Source: Urophycis tenuis
Lineage: Eukaryota > Chordata > Actinopteri > Gadiformes > Phycidae
Length of the DNA: 64,000 nt
Direction of reading: 5' to 3'
Assembly (NCBI GenBank): GCA_036785325.1
Contig: JAXIVH010000173.1
Coordinates: 219,501 to 283,500, forward strand
Made by a program: the position numbers and the translations under genes. This document shows, one piece after another, positions 21,913-34,075 of the stretch (positions are counted from its first letter, which is position 1; the number at the start of each line of letters is the position of its first letter). Under the pieces are notes generated by a model, which had not been told where the DNA came from, ran no database searches, and saw only the letters and a program-made list of their open reading frames with translations.

Positions 21913-23455
21913 ATGGCAGACAAAGTGCAGTACACGTTCAAATGTAAGTGAAGTTATTTTAAAAAATTTTGAAGTATTTGTGCCGTATTAATTCACCATG
22001 AAATGCAGAAAAAAAACGTTGAGTGAAGAGACTTCTGTTAAACGTATTTGCAGTGCATGGATAGGCTATAGTCTATTTTGCATGGAGTAATTTGTTAATA
22101 GTAGCGAACTCCGATAGTAGTGCTACGTAGCCAGCCACTTTTTACTCACGACTAACAAGATAACCGATTAGCGCATTTCCCGACCGTATAACATAAACAC
22201 ATTAATGACTACCGTATTTGTGTTTACTCCTTTTTTTTAGGGTCAGCCCCGCAAACGGAGGAGTTTGTGCGCCTGAGGGGGGCGTTGAAACACCTCTTCA
22301 CAGGGGGGAGGGATACGGCCATTAATGGCTATAGGTGAGGATTTCTTGCCTGTTAATGTTGTTAAACAAATGCACCACCAATGAATTGCAATGTTTGTAG
22401 TTTTTAAAGAACGTATATAATTATAATGTATGCAATTTACTTATACTGCACATCTATTTTTTTATTTTATATCTACAACTCAGTAAGTCTCTGTTACCAA
22501 TTGCACTATTCATCTACCAATTGCACTGTCCATCTCAGTGATGAGTACTATGTATGTATATAGGTTCTCATTTTTTCACCTGATCTGATTTTAGGAGCTC
22601 GCATATAATTTAATCTTGTTTAGGTAAATCTATTTATTGTTTATTGTCTATAGTTTTTTTAATCACACTCCTCTATCCCCTTGTACTGCTGGTAAATGTG
22701 AATTTCTCCTAAGGGGGATTAATAAAGGAATATCTTATCTTATCGTATGTGTTGATAGAGTGTTGATCGAGCAACTTGGCTTAACGGGGAAAGTGACCCC
22801 ACAGCAAGCCAAGAAAAAGTGGGACAATTTAAAAATGAAATATAAGGTGAGGAGCAAGTTGACAGCAATACATTAAGAACGTTCTTACTATGTCATTGTA
22901 GGTATAACAGGGAGATGTTAGATTGCAAGTATTGCTGGTATAACAGGGACAAGTTAGATTGCTAGTAGCCCAGTTGTTTTGTCTTCCTTATTGTCAGGAA
23001 TGCAAGTGCCCTGCCTCTGGTCAGGGAACCGAAGATGGAAAGCCCACAGCAGGCACATGGCGGTGGTACACTGTCATGGACCAAATATTAGGAAGTTCAG
23101 CAGCAGTATCCCCGCCAGTGATCGTGGGCTCTCTCCCCACCAGCTCGAGGCAGGTTAGGGTGAGAGAGGAGGAGGAGGTTGATGAGGAGGGGAGAGGAGC
23201 AGGCGCTGGCGCAGCCCTTGCTGCAGCAGGAGAACAGCTGGGAGCAGTGGTGGGCGCAGGGGCTGGAGCAGTGGCAGGAGCAGGAGCAGTTGGAGGTGCT
23301 CAGGGGAGACGAGAGAGGAAGGATCCCTTCCTCACTCTCATTAGGGAGGACATCCTGTACCAGAGGCAGGCAGATGAGAGGAGAGGCAGCTGCAAGGGAG
23401 AGGTCCGAGCGCTTCTTCTCGCTCCTCGAGCGATTGGTTGAGAGGCGAGAGTGAG
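21913..23455 (+). pseudogene. Harbinger Myb/SANT-like partner protein, four exons
   Basis: Exons are 21913-21943 (ATG at 21913), 22241-22334, 22759-22846 and 22998-23455, with in-phase GT-AG joins. The first three and the start of the fourth form the trihelix-like Myb domain: WSAPQTEEFVRLRGALKHLF, then EQLGLTGKVTPQQAKKKWDN, then CKCPASG and TWRWYTVMDQIL. In Harbinger elements this protein carries the transposase into the nucleus and to the DNA ends. After a low-complexity Ala/Gly/Gln-rich linker come DPFLTLIREDI and, in a different frame, ARERSERFFSLLERLVERRE. A frameshift near 23380-23400 therefore separates the conserved tail; the main frame stops at 23441. Confidence 0.8.
22477..22746 (+). 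repeat. LINE 3' tail, copy A
   Basis: This segment ends in AATAAAGGAATATCTTATC repeats and is closely similar to the reverse complement of 31020-31290. The shared CTCCTAAGGGGGATTAATAA and terminal TATCT repeats are typical of the 3' end of a Rex1/CR1-like fish retrotransposon. It is inserted in an intron of the Myb-like gene. Confidence 0.75.
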
Positions 23456-23618
23456 GCGTAATTAATAAATTAATTCCAAAATCAAAATGTACACATTGTT
23501 TCTTTGTCTTTGTTCCCCTGCATAATAGTAATTAACCATACTGTGTAAATGTGATGCATAAATGAGGTTCCCAGACAATTAGATTTTTTTTTTTAAGAAT
23601 ATAATTTTATTAATAATG

Positions 23619-25041
23619 TTAAACGTTATGTTGGCACAGGCTGCGGAAAAGAAGGGAGGTCTTTGGGTCAATACTGAAAGTGTGACAGTCAGATGACATT
23701 ACTATGTTGGTTATCATATTTATCATATTCACCAAAGCAAAGTAATCATGGTCCTGTGATGCCACTTGCAAGGGGGTTATGGCATTAGTCAGGGCTGCCC
23801 GCAAAGGAGCTCCACTGCGGAAGTCAGCGCCACACTCTCTTTCAGGTGGGGGGTCATCTTCCATGGCCACGTCCTCCACCGCAACCTCATCTCCCACACC
23901 GATGCAAATGTTGTGCAACACTGCACAAGCAGTCACTACCTGCACAAGGTAAAGGTTTAATTAGACAAAGAGGAAGGTAAATTAAGTTCTAATAATTAGG
24001 TCAATCCATAAGCAGTTTTAACAATAATGACGTACAGTAAGTGGATAAATTATGGGTAATTATGGAATTACACATACCTTTGGCACAAAGTCACTATGTA
24101 CTTCAAGTGCCTCTAAAAAGATACACCTGAAGCGGGTTTTCATCATCCCAAAGGCACGCTCAACAATTGAGCGGGCCCGAGAGTGATGAGTATTGAACCT
24201 TTGCTCTGCCATGCCTCTGAGTGGCCGCTTATATGGTCTGATAAGCGCCATGGGCTCTAAAAGACATGGGTAACCACTATCACCTAAGATAAAATATCCT
24301 GGTGGGGGGTAATTGCCAGAAAGGTAAATGCAACTGTTCCTTAGGATACGCGAGTCATGTACACTTCCTGGGAACCCCATATACATATCAATGAATCGGC
24401 CCCGATGGTCACAGACTGCCTGCAACACCATTGAAGGGTACAGCTTCCTGTTTTGGTAGTTTTGACCATCGGGGCCGCCAGGATACTTTATTCTAATGTG
24501 GCATCCATCGATGGCCCCAGCTGCTTTGGTGAAGGCAGGGTGCCCTGCCAGTTGGGCAAACCCTTCCCCCATGGCTCGGAGCTCCTCCTCTCTTTGCGGC
24601 AGCCTAATTATTTTTTCTCTGACAGCCACCACCTCCTGAGCAATACTGTGCACCATCCTGTGAATTGAGGTAATTGGTATACCAAATACCCTGGAGACCA
24701 CCCGATAGGCTGACCCGGTAGCTATCCAGAACAGGAATACCAGGGTCTCCAATGTTGGCCCCCAACCGTGCTGCCGCTCTGTTTGGAGGGCCACCAGGAG
24801 AACCTGGATTGCCTGTCGGCCTAGCCTAAAGTCAGGGCGGGTGTCCTCTCCTTGAAAGTACCTCTGCAGCACCGGAACAGTCACATTTATTTGGCAGTAA
24901 TGCCTGGCCTGCAACAACATAATTGAGTGCTTTTACTATGCAATATTGTTACTGTACATTATTACTTTCATAATGCGGCTCATAGTTGAGTGTGTAGGTG
25001 TATAGATAACAAAAATATCTTGAAAGTGAACTGGTACACGG

Positions 25042-25072
<31 letters not shown>

Positions 25073-25626
25073 TCTTAACCTTATGTGTGTTCATGAATGC
25101 AGTAGCCTATTCTTTGATATGTTTGGCATAAGAATAGCCTTGTCATAACAGTAGCCTTCTCCCTCCTAAGGCAATAAAAGTTGTATGGTTCTAACCTATC
25201 CCGCCCAAATAGAGACAAGGGGGGCGTTCACATAGAGGAATTAAAACGTGTGACGCGTGGTAGTGCTGTCAGAAAAATGAGCGCTAAATGTCTATTTTGT
25301 CAGCAAAATGTGCACAAACGTATGAAGCATAAACGTTGTATTTGATAAACTATCAGCTAGACCACATAGTTCTTCATTAGCATAGAGGAATAACATATAA
25401 GCCTAAAACAAAATACTTTGCCCTAACAAACAATTATGAGAAGAAGCTATTCTTAATGCAACAACTAAATTAGATCACATACCTCGCCGTTTTGGTTGCA
25501 GAGACGCCGACAGTACAACAATCTCCTCCTCCACTGTACAATCCGCCGATGTTCCACCTCGGCATCCTCCTCCAGCTCGCACCACATCAAATAAAAAAGG
25601 AACAGCTCGACAGCAACCGCATCCAT
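23619..25626 (-). CDS. PIF/Harbinger transposase (HARBI1-like), 431 aa, intact
   Basis: Three minus exons, 25483-25626 (ATG at 25626), 24078-24908 and 23619-23939, join in phase 0 at both introns to 432 codons with no internal stop. That is normal length for the family. The catalytic residues are present: Asp about 182 in GAIDGCHIRIK, second Asp in FPGSVHDSRIL (about 233), third in LGDSGYP (about 258), and Glu in RARSIVERAFGMMK (about 298). The last exon has the conserved VVTACAVLHNICI. The protein should excise and insert the surrounding element, with 3-bp target duplications, helped by the Myb-like partner encoded convergently 164 bp downstream. Integrity of the whole frame makes this the best candidate in the window for a recently active transposase. 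Confidence 0.9.
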
Positions 25627-26593
25627 TATTTTTATTTTCTTCGAAAGAAGCGCGCAGAATAAAAGCGGAAGCGCAGTATAAAAAGCGGAAGCGCAGTATA
25701 AAAAACGGAAGCGCTCCACACACCAACGTTCACGAATGCTAGGCAGCACTCCAGCCTCGACTCCCAAGAACGCTCCATAGATCGCAACTCACAAGGAAGT
25801 GCTCTAGCGAGTCGCAGCCTCCAGTTCGGAACACGGCCATAGACTGTATATAACTAAGGTATCACATAGTTTACGCGAAAGTCTATGGGCGAGCAAAAGC
25901 ACTGCTTATTGCCAAATATGGCAAATACAGACCCAGAGAGGCTCTGCTTATGGCGGGAATGCGAGCCAATCACAGCTGCTAAGATGGAAAATTGTTACAA
26001 TATCACAATATCAGATATAGCTCCTTTGGCGCCTTAAGTAAGCACACTGGAGTATTTTATATGCATTTTAGCTGTAAGTCAAAGCCAGATAAACTGCTAA
26101 ATTGTTTATCTGTAATGTGCTTGTATTGCACACTTTGCAGCCTGTGATATTAATTGTTGAATCTTGCACTTTTTAAACTGCTAAATTGTTTATCTGTAAT
26201 ATGCTTGTATTGCACTTTGCAGCCTGTGATATGTTATGTTATGATCAACTGATTAATGATGGTGTGTATATACGCTAAAATGCCACATTAAATTCCATGT
26301 TGTTCAACAAATATTCTTGTATTTTGTTCAAATTCCCCTTTTAAAGATGCAGCTGTATTTATCAATATTATCTCAGCTTTTGTAGTATAGGCATATTAGC
26401 CTATATATTGTTTAAAATGTGATGTACAAGTTCTAGAATGGTTCTGGAGCTAAAAATGAGAACAATTATATTGTGAGAAATGGAGTATTAACATGAAAGT
26501 ATATTAATAGCGAATGTACGTTGGAATTTACATTTGTTAATGGTCACTGCCTACCCTGCCACAGACCTCACCGCACCCTACTGGTATAGCACA

Positions 26594-28370
26594 ATTTTGC
26601 ACCAAAGTGCTTCACAGTAAGCTTGTAATGTTTAATGAAAATGACCACTGTGTCAGATAAGTTCAATTACAGACAGAGAATGGTATAGCATACATTAATT
26701 AAAAACGAGCGTTTAAATGGTCGGTTTAAGTGTAAAATTAAGCTGGCAGTGTTGCAATGAAATCGTTGGATGTGTAACGTTAGTTGTAATGAACGTGTGT
26801 GCTTAGAATTCACAGCGCTAATGGCATAAAGCTAAAACCACCTATTAAAATCCAGCACATGAGCGCAAATCTATGCCATGATAATAAAAAGTTGATTCTG
26901 TTATGGCCTGTGCAACACTCACATTTTTATATGCTTATGAACAGATGCGCCTTTAACGTCAACCGGCTAGGTGGTGGTGCGCAAATGTTAACACTATGGT
27001 GTAACTTAGAGCTATCTAGAAATCCAACAGCAAATTTCACTTGCACATTTGAGGTCCGCAATAGCCAGTAAATTAGAATAAACCCATAATAATTAGAATA
27101 AACCCATAAAAACTTACTTGTGGTCATTGCAGCCATGGTGGTCAGCCTGAGATTCATTCTGATCAATGTCGGCTGTGACAGCTTTGATCCGATGGTGTTT
27201 TTTTCGCCCTTCTGGCCCAAATCCGTATTACGGATGTGGGCCAGATCTGCATAAAGACAGTGTAGCTAGACTCAACGGTCTGTTGGACTTTCGGCGCTAT
27301 CGTAAAACGGACCTAAAACGGACCATCGATGCCTCTCTCTCTCTCTATGTCCAATTCGTGCACATTGGAGTGCCTGATCACCTATATCTTTCAAGCATAT
27401 TGGTGACATGAATGGGACAAATTGTGCATGACAAAACAAAAAAAAGTTTGGCCTAACAGCAATTTTTTCAACTAAGGGAAAAATGTCCATATTTATTTTT
27501 ACCTAGTTATCTAGGCCTACTAGATAACTGCAAGGATGAATGTTTTTCTATGTGAATAAGAAATAACCAGTTTTGTTGAATGCAGTCGGCTCAGAACTGT
27601 ATCACGGATTCGGGCCACATCAGTGTAGCTCATGTCAAAACAGTGTCGGCACAGAGCCATATGTGCAGATCTGGACCAAATCAGTGTCAGACACAGCTTA
27701 TGTCTTTTGGTTACCTAGCGGAAAAGTGATCTGGGCCAGATCTGGAAAACGATATGAATACTAAACTGATGGCAGTTACAATGTTTAAGCTGAAACCTCT
27801 ATCTGGCACGGATCTGGTTCACTATCAGGTAAGGGTCCGGGTATCAAAGTATAATCCGTTTTTCTGTCAAAACCAAAAAACGAAAAAACGGAAACAGTGC
27901 CCTTTTTTCCTTTTTTCGTTTTAAACCAAAAACGAAAAAACGGGTTTTGCTCTCAATATCAAAAAACGAAAAAACCAAAATCAAATAACGACCCAAATTA
28001 GTTTTTTGCAAATTCCTTTTTTCGTTTTTTGGTTCTCATTTATTAATATGACGGCGGACAGACCGAAGGCGGAAGTGGCATGTAACAACTTCAAAATAAA
28101 AGTAGCTACGCGCTAACTTATTATCATGCATAATACAGTACTAAAAAAAACCTTATTATCATACACTATTATAGTATATATAATACACTATTATATATAC
28201 TACCGTTCTCTTCCCACACCCATGTTCGGTACGCATTTATTTTAGTCAAGTGAAACTATAACAGCTGGTTGTTTGGGAGAACGTGATACATAAGTATTAT
28301 TAATATTATTATTATTATTATTATTGCTATTATTATTATTATTATTATTACTATTATTATAATTTTACCT
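26594..28370. other. unassigned region with repeats
   Basis: 27165-27265 and 27575-27745 contain tandemly varied GGGCCAGATCTG-type units, a known style of fish minisatellite. 27845-28030 is rich in AAAAAACGAAAAAACGG in both orientations and is a palindromic, non-autonomous-looking repeat. An ATT/TTA microsatellite lies at 28297-28360. No gene is supported. Confidence 0.5.
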
Positions 28371-28379
28371 GAGTGTGAA

Positions 28380-28945
28380 TGCACATTGTGGAAAACTTTC
28401 CCGAATTACATTCCCTGCCTAAACTATGCCTAATCGTTAAGATCATTAATGGGAAGGCTCCCCCACCACTCTGCACTTTTAAACAGCAGAAGTCACCTAG
28501 CAGCAGAACCACAAGGTCTGCCTTAAGAGTGGACTGCTCAGTCCCTCTTTGTCCAGTTCCTTTGGCCAATTATGCTTTTCAGTGAGAGCCTCTAAACTGT
28601 GGAACTCAAGAATGTGAGCACCTCTCATAATACATTAATGTTTGTCTGCCCCTATACTTTAGCTGTGCTGTAACCCATGGCATATGTATGATAGATAGAT
28701 GGATAGATGGTTATGTTATTGATCCCCTAAGGGTTGTATGGCTGTATGGCATTATGTTTTATTGTTGTATGTCAATTGCTGTCTGATTTAATATGTTCTT
28801 TTTTTCCACCATGTGCCTAGTATAACATCTTGCCAAAGGACTACAGTTGAAACTTAGCCTGCTGGCTAACACTGGCACATTTACAGAAATGTTGATTAAT
28901 GTGCACTGTCCTTTAAATAAATAAATGAAATGAAAATGAAACAAA
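28380..28945 (+). pseudogene. LINE ORF2 C-terminus and 3' tail
   Basis: The plus frame at 28379-28585 reads LCLIVKIINGKAPPPL, then LRVDCSVPLCPVPLANYAFQ, stop, EPLNCGTQE. This matches the extreme C-terminal region of fish non-LTR retrotransposon polyproteins (the VYKxLNGLAPxYL ... FSVxAPxLWN pattern). It ends in an A-rich AAATAAATAAATGAAATG tail near 28910-28940. It is a 5'-truncated, dead insertion. Confidence 0.65.
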
Positions 28946-29721
28946 GAGCATCCCTTTCACGCACAGTCAAGACTGACACGGCTTCAAATCACAATTATAG
29001 TGTTAATAATCATTGGAAATGAGAACTTGTGAAGTTATGACTTCAGTGCTAATGTTTTGCCACAGGGTCGCGCAGTTATTACATAAGAGTAGACCTGATG
29101 GCTTTAGGATGCTCAACATAGCCAGGCTCTGTGTTCAAAATCCGGCTCACCAAAACCTATAGCCCCGGTCAGAATTAACTGGTGTCATTTTCCGGTTATT
29201 GTCCGGCTCTGGGCTTTGTGCTCTGTGCGCGTCTTCATCAGCAGTTTGGTGTCTCAATTGTTCTTCTGAGGACCCTGGACAATGTGGTGGTCCTCCTCAC
29301 TGTTGAGCCCATGTCAGGATCACTGGAGATGACAGTAAAACACACCCTGCCATACAGTCAAGACCCAGTAATGTGACTTTTGTTCATTTGAAAACAGCCT
29401 AAAGGTTGCAGGTGTAAAAAGTGGAGTATCATTTTCATAGTTTGAATAAAACAAAACAACTGTATTCATGTCTGTGTGGTAGGCTATGTGCTTAACTAGT
29501 AGAACTAGCACTTGAACCCAAACGCACAACTCGGGGAAACAAAAGAGTACTCAGTAAACAAGAGTACAAACAGTACAAAATGTATTTACAACACAATCTC
29601 AACAGAACAATAACTAACTATGTACAATAACTAAAAAAAGTAACAACTAAAAGAAACCAGGAACAATTATGAACAAAACAAAATAATATCCAATATACAA
29701 AATATGTACAAAACATATCCA
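28946..29721. other. unassigned spacer
   Basis: No gene is supported. A weak tRNA-like stretch at about 29085-29145 is not convincing. From about 29500 an A/C-rich segment leads to the stop codon of the integrase-like gene. Confidence 0.35.
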
Positions 29722-32700
29722 CTACACTTGCTGTCTCCGGGAAACAGAGATCAGTTCCATGACAGCCTCTTGGAAGGGGCGAGGCTGTTGGTTCACTGCA
29801 CTGTCGAAGAGAGTCCCAATGTCTGGGTATGCTGCATTGAACTGCTGTTCAGCATTTTGCTGCTCCTCCAGAGACGGAAAGGGATTACTGCCAAATCCTG
29901 ACTCCCTGGTCAGGTTCCCCCCCGTCTCCTGCAGGTAGAGGTCAGCAGCCTCTGCTGAACCTGGAAGCAGTTCTGCTGGTAATTTTGCCTGGCATCCGCC
30001 CTCGGCCAGGATATTTGGAATTCCTCTTCCTTATGAAAGACAAAGGGAATGTTGAATCAGTTTATTTTTCTCTTGGTGTTGAGACATTCTATTGTACTGT
30101 AACTAACTGTCAATATAACAGTATCAGTATTGTTAAAGCCTACTTACACTGACATAAGACGCCTGTGTTCGTGTATATGTCTGATTTGGCCATCCGGCAA
30201 CTGTATTTCCACAGTACTGCGTTGACAGCCGCCTAACTTATTTTATATCCAATTCATGTGAATGTGTCACACAAGGAATCATGACATGCAAAGGATATGC
30301 AGCTAAAAAAAACAATAAATGATGAATAATAATGAAATAAATAATTTCTCCTAAATTTTCCCAAGACAAGGGTTATTGTGTTTTGATTTATTAGAAAAAG
30401 TATTAATGCCATACTATTGATTTAAATGAAGTCTATAACACACAACAAAATGTGGAATAAATGAAGGGCTCTGAACTTTTTAGATGTATTTACACATGAT
30501 TTACTTTACATATTTTGAATTTGAAAATGCTCAGTAGGACCTGAGAAAGCAGCAGGTCAAGCTGCCAGGTGTTGCCAAGTAAGTAATCCTCATAGCAAGC
30601 TGCTCCCTGCTCAGTGAAATCTATTTTTGTGTTGGGGATACAATTGCGAAAATTGATCAAATACCTGAAACTGTGTGAGAATTCCAGGCATCAATGAACC
30701 GCTTAAGTCCAATACCGGCCACCTGACAGGTCAGGCTCCCTTTAGTGGATAAGTGACTCTGTTGTTCACTTCAGGCCACACACGTTCGATCCTGTGGTTC
30801 TGTAAAAATGCAGAGCAGAAGGGAATTTAAAAACATCAATAGGTTTTTTGTTGTTTTTAGGTCAATATTCAAGCCCAGTCAATTAAACATATTGTAGGAA
30901 ATAATAATATTATTCCAATATATCTTTTTTTTTACATGCCATATTAGTCAGAAAAAAATGTGGGAAAAGAAATGAAAATAATTTCATGACCATTGTCTGA
31001 TATAGTCTAATAACATGTATAGATATAAGATAAGATATAAGATAAGATATTCCTTTATTAATCCCCCTTAGGAGAAATTCACATTGACCAGCAGTACAAG
31101 GGAATAGAGGAGTGCGATAGACCTTAGTATAGACAATAAACACTAAACAATAAATAGATTTACCTAAATCAAGGTAAAATTATATGCAAGCTCTTAGAAT
31201 CAGGTCAGATGAAAAAATGTCAACCCAAATATATACATAGTAGTCATCATTGAGATGAGCAGTGCAATTAGTAGATGAACATATAGACACATGGGAGCTA
31301 TATACACAACCAGACACTCCACTGTCCAATTACTGAAAAATACATACCTACACACACATAATATATCATGTTGAGAGAAATAATTTTTAGAAAAACCTTT
31401 AAATACCCTTGTTGATGGTGTCTGTTGATATGGGGGCCTGTCTTGCCTAAACCTGTAACCTGAGAGTTTCTCCTGCATGAAGAGTGAGAGATAAAACTCC
31501 CCCATGGTCCACCCTCAGTTGGTCCCAAAGGCCATAGGTCACAACAGCATTCCTGCTTAATCAATGAAAAGGGAAATAAAAGATAAAAAAAAATTATCCA
31601 GCTCATTCTGCATGAGGCCGTGTCTCAAATTACACATCCTATCACAAGTTAATAAGACATGTATCATATTTGAATGGATTCATCAACTGGCTGTAGCTTA
31701 TTGCAGTGCTGCTAGAGTATGTATCTTTTCATTTGTAAGACCACAAATACACAATTATTTTTTCTTATCATTTAACTGAGTCATGCTTCATTAGAAAATG
31801 TATAATGAGGATTTACCTATAAAACATATAACGAAAAGCCAACAGGGAAAAGACTTTGAAAATACACTGGCTTTTTTTTTATTACCATGAGCTGCAGATT
31901 TTTAAAATCAGGCAGTCCATTCCAAGTTGGTTCCCATTCTTTCCTACATAACTGTATAAGGCCAAAATACTATCTTACTTTCTTTAACTTTAACGTCATG
32001 CTGCAATGTTGTATGATTACCGTGAAAGACCGCTGTAATATTCCAAAGATAATTTTGAAGGAAAGTTGTGAAAATCTTTCATCAGTGAAGACGATTTTTT
32101 TCAAAAAGTACACAGCTTTGTACATCTGTGAAGGTTAGAACACCTACTCACCTGTACACTTCATCATATATAACTAGATTGTTCTTCACTGGCATGATGG
32201 AGTTGGCCACAATCTTGCTGCTGTAGCCATCTATGGCCACCACATATGTGACTCCATACATGGCCATCTTTTCATTTTGGTCCATGTGAAGCTTTTGACC
32301 CATATATGCCGCTTGATACGCCACAGGATTGAAGTTCCTTAAACCCTAGAGAAAAGAGAAGAATACTTGGTACATGGTTTGACTGTAATTGAAAGGGCTA
32401 TTTGACTTACAAGATAGAAATGGGGCATTTGACATTTTTTTAAAGCAAGCTGTAATTGGATAGACTTTTGGATCTCACTGTATGTGTAAATCCATTACTG
32501 ATCCATTACTTACAGCTACCGTGAGCGGCTTGCTTTTTGGGGGTTTGGAAAAGAAAGGTCAGTCGCTACAGTCGTACATCAAAGTGCATAGTTGAACAAA
32601 GCTTTAGTCTGGATTACCGGCTGGACTACACCCCAGTATGTTACTTTTTAATTCAAAGTACTAGACAAACGAGGAGTTTATGTGCATACTCACTTGGCGA

Positions 32701-33612
32701 CGGTTCTCATGATAAGGCGGCTGAACAGCCTGCAGTGCAGCTGCAACTCTCCCTTCTGAGGCATGGATGCCTTTGCTGTGGAGGTTTCCCGTCATCATCC
32801 TCCGACCATAAGTTGGTCCTGTCTTAAAAAGTCAGCATTTAAGGTATTAGTTGTTAAAAACACAAATACAAAAGCAGAGGTTTGGACACATATACCATGT
32901 TATAGTATCATAAAGATATACATTGGCTGTGATTAGACTAGTATCAATCAGTCATCCCATCACTATTGGAATTAGGGATGTTCTCGGGAACCAATAACTT
33001 GAACTTTCAGCGACAGTAGTAATTGAAAAATCCATCAGCTCTTTAATAACATTCCTGCTCTTTTTTCTTGGTTTTAAATAGATTAATATATGAAAAAATG
33101 GAGGGGTGAATAGATGACTAGAGAGAAGAAGATAGTACCAGCGGAGAGCATAAACCCCAAAAACTATGGCTACTGTTGCCATGGCGATGGGAAATAAGAA
33201 GTAGCGAAAGAGAGTTTACAGAGTTGCGGTGAATGTATCCAGATTATGATACAAGATGGATTATAAACACATCGTGAGTAGTTTATCACAACACTCTACA
33301 GTATTTCAAACTGGAATAGATGAAGAATAAGTAAAATGGGTCTGATATCTGACTGGCAATTTAAAAAGGTAAACGCTTTGTTACTTAATATCATCTTACC
33401 TCTTGAACAGCGTCCACAAATGCGCCCTCCAACTGCAACGCCGACACCAGCCCTTTTTTTTTAAGGTTCCACTTTGCGCAGAATTTCTTGAGATTTGGGA
33501 CCGAAACGCCTTTCTCAAAACCCATCGAAAACAATGAATTAGAAATTTCATCATAGGTTTTATTGTCTGACATCATCGTTTTTATTAAATCTATGTGTGC
33601 ATCAAGGGCCAT
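29722..33612 (-). pseudogene. DDE integrase-like gene, six exons, decayed
   Basis: Exons (minus): 33400-33612 (ATG 33612), 32694-32822, 32152-32345, 31407-31552, 30665-30799, 29722-30029. They read in order: a helix-turn-helix N terminus (YDEISNSLFSMGFEKGVSVP), TGPTYGRRMMTGNL, the core with HMDQNEKMAMYGVTYVVAID, then VDHG as second Asp site, NHRIERVWPEVNNRV as probable Glu site, and a long C-terminal domain (IPNILAEGGC, AADLYLQETGG). This family, with a retroviral/IS3-like integrase core, is frequent in fish. Lesions: a 2-nt deletion after VDHG (about 31521, a run of five G) and an internal deletion of roughly 30 codons with frameshift after VTYPLK (about 30750). The other junctions are in phase. 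A LINE tail (31020-31290) sits in one intron. Confidence 0.75.
31020..31290 (-). repeat. LINE 3' tail, copy B
   Basis: This is the inverted relative of 22477-22746, ending (on the minus strand) in TATCTTATC repeats. It lies in the intron between exons 4 and 5 of the integrase-like gene. Confidence 0.75.
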
Positions 33613-33685
33613 CTCTGTATGCGTCTGTGTCCTTGGAGCAAGTTCGCATTCGCATTTGCACAGGTGAATGTGAGTGAGATGTATT

Positions 33686-33760
33686 CTAGCGGTTTTTGTG
33701 AGAAAGGCGTGTCTACAGCCTCCGGGTCTGCAGACACGCCTTTCTCACAAAAACCGCTAG
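33686..33760. repeat. long perfect hairpin, 29-bp arms
   Basis: 33686-33714 is perfectly complementary to 33732-33760, with a 17-nt loop. The arms start CTAGCGGTTTTTGTGAGAAA. It lies 74 bp upstream of the integrase-like gene's start codon, so it may be an element end or a promoter-side structure. Confidence 0.95.
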
Positions 33761-33839
33761 ACATAATATGAACCGCTCCTATGGGATCAAATAAGGGTCA
33801 GAAAGATTTTGTACTTGTACAATGAAGATGAAGTTCACA

Positions 33840-34075
33840 TGTGTAATAAAGTTTTGTAGTTGTAAAAATATTTTGTGTCTATGTAAAAACATTTTGTGCA
33901 TGTGCAACAAAGTTTTGAAGTTGTAAAAACATTTTGTGCATGTGTAACAAAGTTTTGAAGTTGTAAAAACATTTTGTGCATGTGTAACAAAGTTTTGAAG
34001 TTGTAAAAATAGTTTGTGTATGTGTAACAAAGTTTTGAAGTTGTAAAAACATTTTGTGCATGTGTAAAACTAAAT
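33840..34075. repeat. 40-bp minisatellite
   Basis: About six tandem units of 40 bp (AACAAAGTTTTGAAGTTGTA followed by AAAACATTTTGTGCATGTGT), e.g. starting at 33906, 33946 and 33986, with small variations. There are no spacers, so it is a simple tandem array. Confidence 0.95.

Larger units (their letters stand above)
21681..25830. mobile_element. PIF/Harbinger transposon with intact transposase
   Basis: Inverted TTC-GAACTGGAGG words (about 21684 and 25827) mark approximate ends. A 3-bp duplication could not be fixed. Inside are the two genes expected of an animal Harbinger: a Myb-like DNA-binding partner on the plus strand and the DDE transposase on the minus strand, converging. A LINE 3' tail is inserted in a Myb-gene intron. 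Confidence 0.8.
21339..26582. mobile_element. 5.2-kb inserted block with 12-bp direct repeats
   Basis: GTATAGCACAAT occurs directly before (ending 21338) and after (26582-26593) this block. The flanks join into a plausible uninterrupted fish repeat (TTTATTTGTATAGCACAATT then TTGCACCAAAGTGCTTC), so this looks like a target-site duplication. Near the two ends are CAGGGAAGGCAGTG and, inverted, CAGGGTAGGCAGTG. The block contains a Harbinger element (about 21.68-25.83 kb). The outer element's class is unknown to me. Confidence 0.55.

Noticed and set aside
23179..23454. Separate Gln/Arg-rich protein on the plus strand
   Set aside because: It is an alternative frame of the last Myb-partner exon; only its final part is the true frame after a frameshift.
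33840..34075. CRISPR-like array
   Set aside because: The units are contiguous 40-bp copies without unique spacers, in a eukaryotic context; it is a minisatellite.
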